Positions 5,563 through 8,364 of a DNA stretch of 8,364 bases are shown here, in pieces. Under the pieces are notes generated by a model. It saw only the letters and a program-made list of their open reading frames with translations. It did no database searches and was not told the origin of the DNA. Source of the stretch: JAJRXG01 sp038523965. Its GTDB lineage: Bacteria; Bacteroidota; Bacteroidia; Chitinophagales; Saprospiraceae. Every line of letters starts with the position of its first letter. Positions within the stretch are counted from its first letter, which is position 1. The translations under genes were made by a program, and so were the position numbers. The stretch is from assembly GCA_038523965.1 (NCBI GenBank), contig JBCBIX010000113.1, forward strand, positions 1 through 8,364. The letters run 5' to 3'.

Positions 5563-8364
5563 TTAGTTTCCTGTCCATGGGAAGGTTCCGCACGATACGT
5601 TGTTGATCGTGATGAATACCGTGTCATCGCCACCATCACAACCTCCGGATGGTGATAGTGTAAGGGTGACTCCTCCACTCTCAATATCTGCCTGACTTGG
5701 TACGTAAGTCACAGCACCTGCAAACGTGCTATCCGATCCGCCTGATCCATCCTCGAACGAACCGCTACCTGATGTGCTCCAAGTTCCTGCACTTGCCGTA
5801 CCGGAGATGCTCGCTCCAAGGTCACTAAGCGTCAATGTACCGGTAGAACAAAGTGTCTGCGATGAACCGGCCTCCACTTCTGGTACTGGTGCAACTCTAA
5901 TCGTCACATCTACAGTGTCTCCGATACATCCATCTGCGGATATCGGAGCGATGGCGTAGACCACATCTACTGTATCTGTAGTAGAATTCGTCCATGTGTC
6001 ATCAGATATCGCATCTGTATCTGTTGTGACCCCTGTCGTTGCAGGTGTGGTAGCGGAGTTTGATAGACCATTGCTGGTAATACTTACGATATTATAGCTG
6101 TCCGCAGCAACTGATCCTGAAGCGACGGCAAGCGTAACTCCCGTGGCGTCGTCAGAACAAACAACATCATCCAGGTCGTCGGCCAATGTTGGTTCTGGAT
6201 CGATCGTCACCGTTATCGTGTAGGTATCTCCACCACAGTCATCATTAGATATCGGAGTGACTGTGTAAGTCACGTCAATTGGCGAAGCTGTCGTGTTAAC
6301 ATAAGTGTGTGTGATATTATCACTGAGCGTGTCTGTACGAGCAGACTCAGCCGACATATCGGTATCGTTATCACTGACAACAGTATATGTGTAACCATCG
6401 ATACTCAAACCATTCGTGAGAGTCGCGCTAAGGTCGATATCCAGTTCTTCTCCACTACAGGCTGTGTAAGTGGTGTCGTTGAACACTGGCTCCGGTTTGA
6501 CAGTAACTGTAATCGCAAACGTGTCCCCAACACATGTACCAGCTGTCGGAATAACGCGGTACGTCACCGTTTGATCGCTACTGGTTACGTTAGTCAGGAT
6601 ATCCGTGATCTCACTATTACTGCTCGTAGTTGTCGTCTCACCAGTTACATCAGTGTTTGACTCGGCAAACCAAGAGAACGAACCTCCAGGCATGTTGATC
6701 TGATCTTGAAGGGTGATATCAAGTGCTTCATCGCTACAAACCATAGGTGTAGGATCTGTTCCGACTGGCTCTCTAAGTATCCTCACGACAATGTCGTAAG
6801 AAGCACCTGCACAGCTATCTGCATACGGGATGACTGAGTAAACGACACTATCCATGGTCAATGACGTATTTGTAAAGACATCAGATGCTATCGTATCTAT
6901 CTCTGTAAATGTGCCAGTCGATGCAGTACCAGATAGTCCATTCACATCTGCTGTTACAATAAAGCTGTCGATCGACGCTCCTGCGTAGCCTGATGGGATT
7001 AGATTGATGCCGATCTCCTCATCACTACATACCGACACTGGCTCGTAAGTGACCACAGGTACCGGCTTGACTGTCACGGTCACAGTGAATGATGATCCTT
7101 CACAACCGTAGGCGTATGGTGTAACTGTATAGGTAACCGTTATATCTGAAGCTGTCTCATTCGTGAAGCTATCAGAGGATAGGAATGATGTACTCGTCGT
7201 CGTTCCTGTGGTTGCTCCCGTGGTCGTAGAGGTCACAATGAAGCTATCAATAGAAGCGCCATTCATATCGCTCGATGGTAACGAAACTCCGATCAGGTCA
7301 TCACTACAAATAACTGCGGTGATGGCGTCCACATCTGGACATGGCACTACGGTAACTATGATGTCTACCGTATCTCCTTCACACATCTCTGAACTGAATG
7401 GAATGACACGATAGGTAACTGTCTGGGGTGTCCCACTTGTGTTATCATAAGTATCACCTGATATGAACGCCGTATTTGTTGTACTGCCTGTACTCACATT
7501 ACCAGAACCCGGTGCGAAATCCTCAGTCGTAGATGGTGTAATGCTTACGAGAACAAAGCTATCAGCCGTTGAGGTAGCATCTGTGAAAATGACTCCATTT
7601 GGACTTCCGCTATTGACAGTTGTATCCAGATTCGATGCCATCACTGGATCTTCGTAGACACTAAGTGTACCAGTATCGCTGGTATCTCGATCTATCTCCA
7701 CACCATTTATGTATAGGATTGCGATGGCACGATATTCATTACCATCATCAGCGAGCTGAACGTTAGTCAGTCCAAGTGTATCTCCAAATTGTGTCGAGGT
7801 CGCAGATACGAATCCGCTACCGCTGTCCACCTCCCATACATATGCTATACTATCCCCATCCGGAAGCGATCCAGTGGTCGTCGCGCCAGAGATGATATCT
7901 ACATCACCATCTTCACAGACCATCGCATCATCGATATCAGCGGCGACTATCGTAAGCTCGCAACTCACATCATAGTAGCTACCAGTCTTACCCTCTACAT
8001 CACCACAAAACCCGTAACACGCCGGCTGTGTGACACTAAAGGCATCCATATCTGTCGTTCCGATCGTAATCGAATCTATTACCGCAGCTGCATCACCAGC
8101 CGATAAAAAGGTATAGGCGAATACATTGTACTCAGCATCCTCTAACCCCGTGAAGTATCCCGTATAGCTTGTCTCCAATGCTGTTCCTGCAGTATCGGTG
8201 AGGACATATACATAGACATTAGTCCCGGTGTAAGGAGCAACGGTCGAGACAATTGAACCACGATTAGTAATGTTCGGAGTAGTGTAGTCACATGCCGTGG
8301 TACTGTAATCATAAGAACCATCACCATCAGCATCCACACAGAGTACTTCATGAACTTCGACGTC
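5563..8364 (-). CDS. PKD-like repeat exoprotein, C-terminal 933 residues
   Basis: The frame is open to the right edge, so the N-terminus is missing; the GTG at 8337 reads as valine within CVDADGDGSYD, a calcium-loop-like stretch. Numbering from the window edge: shared CxxxCG module ~37-139 (CYGFCG 116-121); Ig-like domain ~137-240; six PKD-like repeats of 93-103 residues at ~241-828; a related but different repeat ~829-922 (GTWSTSGSGSF); then a tail ending SCGTFPWTGN. Repeats 2-6 share CSD/CSG near the start, VTYTVTP or like in the middle, a late Cys near GD, and VTVKPxP at the end. The Cys pairs (353/421, 446/518, 543/611, 636/710, 736/813) suggest one disulphide per repeat. Only 3 Lys and 9 Arg occur in 933 residues, so the protein is strongly acidic. 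No T9SS tail, transmembrane segment or LPXTG-like anchor is seen. It is inferred to be an extracellular adhesin or scaffold; no enzyme motif. Confidence 0.9.
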   Translation of the reverse strand, partial: DVEVHEVLCVDADGDGSYDYSTTACDYTTPNITNRGSIVSTVAPYTGTNVYVYVLTDTAGTALETSYTGYFTGLEDAEYNVFAYTFLSAGDAAAVIDSITIGTTDMDAFSVTQPACYGFCGDVEGKTGSYYDVSCELTIVAADIDDAMVCEDGDVDIISGATTTGSLPDGDSIAYVWEVDSGSGFVSATSTQFGDTLGLTNVQLADDGNEYRAIAILYINGVEIDRDTSDTGTLSVYEDPVMASNLDTTVNSGSPNGVIFTDATSTADSFVLVSITPSTTEDFAPGSGNVSTGSTTNTAFISGDTYDNTSGTPQTVTYRVIPFSSEMCEGDTVDIIVTVVPCPDVDAITAVICSDDLIGVSLPSSDMNGASIDSFIVTSTTTGATTGTTTSTSFLSSDSFTNETASDITVTYTVTPYAYGCEGSSFTVTVTVKPVPVVTYEPVSVCSDEEIGINLIPSGYAGASIDSFIVTADVNGLSGTASTGTFTEIDTIASDVFTNTSLTMDSVVYSVIPYADSCAGASYDIVVRILREPVGTDPTPMVCSDEALDITLQDQINMPGGSFSWFAESNTDVTGETTTTSSNSEITDILTNVTSSDQTVTYRVIPTAGTCVGDTFAITVTVKPEPVFNDTTYTACSGEELDIDLSATLTNGLSIDGYTYTVVSDNDTDMSAESARTDTLSDNITHTYVNTTASPIDVTYTVTPISNDDCGGDTYTITVTIDPEPTLADDLDDVVCSDDATGVTLAVASGSVAADSYNIVSITSNGLSNSATTPATTGVTTDTDAISDDTWTNSTTDTVDVVYAIAPISADGCIGDTVDVTIRVAPVPEVEAGSSQTLCSTGTLTLSDLGASISGTASAGTWSTSGSGSFEDGSGGSDSTFAGAVTYVPSQADIESGGVTLTLSPSGGCDGGDDTVFITINNVSCGTFPWTGN
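5881..7644 (-). repeat. Six tandem PKD-like repeats (coding)
   Basis: Approximate units on the minus strand are 7644-7336, 7335-7057, 7056-6766, 6765-6487, 6486-6190 and 6189-5881. The first-cysteine codons of units 2 to 6 and of the following variant unit are spaced 279, 291, 279, 300 and 309 bases, all multiples of three. Unit 1 lacks the first Cys (NSGSPNG stands in its place). The units match the Bacteroidota PKD-like pattern (CS-e ... l-n ... vtYtVtP ... C-G ... vtVkP-P). Repetition is clear in protein but largely eroded in DNA. Confidence 0.85.
7948..8256 (-). repeat. Shared CxxxCG module, copy in the PKD-repeat protein
   Basis: This is the partner of the module at 4631-4945. It reads VAP, then YVYVLTD, GYFTGLED, AYTF, DAAAVIDSITIG and closes ACYGFCG, with a further Cys in VSCEL. 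In this protein it precedes an Ig-like domain and the PKD-like array; in the other it precedes a DUF11-like domain. The flanking sequences therefore differ while the module is kept. Confidence 0.7.

Noticed and set aside
5850..7308. Regularly spaced similar motifs that might suggest a CRISPR or non-coding repeat array
   Set aside because: Spacing is about 280-310 bases, always a multiple of three, and the similarity is in protein with diverged codons. It is a coding repeat array.
8335..8337. GTG as start codon of the PKD-repeat protein
   Set aside because: The frame is open to the window edge, and the residues around it (LCVDADGDG) read as the inside of an exported protein with no signal peptide.

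Overview
The window looks like a piece of a Bacteroidota chromosome, most likely from the Saprospiraceae or a near relative. This is inferred from protein style: a type IX secretion (T9SS) sorting domain, Bacteroidota-type PKD-like repeats, DUF11 and HYR-like modules, a dockerin-like segment, and a reprolysin-like metalloprotease with a PPC-like domain. No rRNA or marker gene is present to confirm it.

Layout: (1) Positions 1-1005, plus strand, hold the 3' part of a secreted zinc metalloprotease whose N-terminus lies left of the window. (2) Positions 1007-5425, minus strand, hold a complete 1472-residue mosaic surface or exoprotein with signal peptide, many beta-sandwich and calcium-binding modules, and a C-terminal T9SS sorting domain. 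It converges on the protease gene with a single base between the two stop codons. (3) Positions 5426-5562 form the intergenic region between the two minus-strand genes. It holds a strong intrinsic terminator for the upstream gene and an AT-rich 9-bp inverted repeat in front of the mosaic gene. (4) Positions 5563-8364, minus strand, hold the C-terminal 933 residues of a second large exported protein built from PKD-like repeats; its N-terminus lies right of the window.

All three genes encode extracellular or surface proteins. The two minus-strand proteins share a ~105-residue module ending in a CxxxCG motif, so they are probably related in evolution and perhaps in place of action, although the terminator between them argues for separate transcripts. 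There are no RNA genes, mobile elements or CRISPR arrays that I can see. I see no defence or biosynthetic system. The most unusual points are the shared module, the very acidic and lysine-poor repeat protein that lacks a recognisable T9SS tail, and the combination of EF-hand, dockerin-like and cohesin-like modules in one polypeptide.
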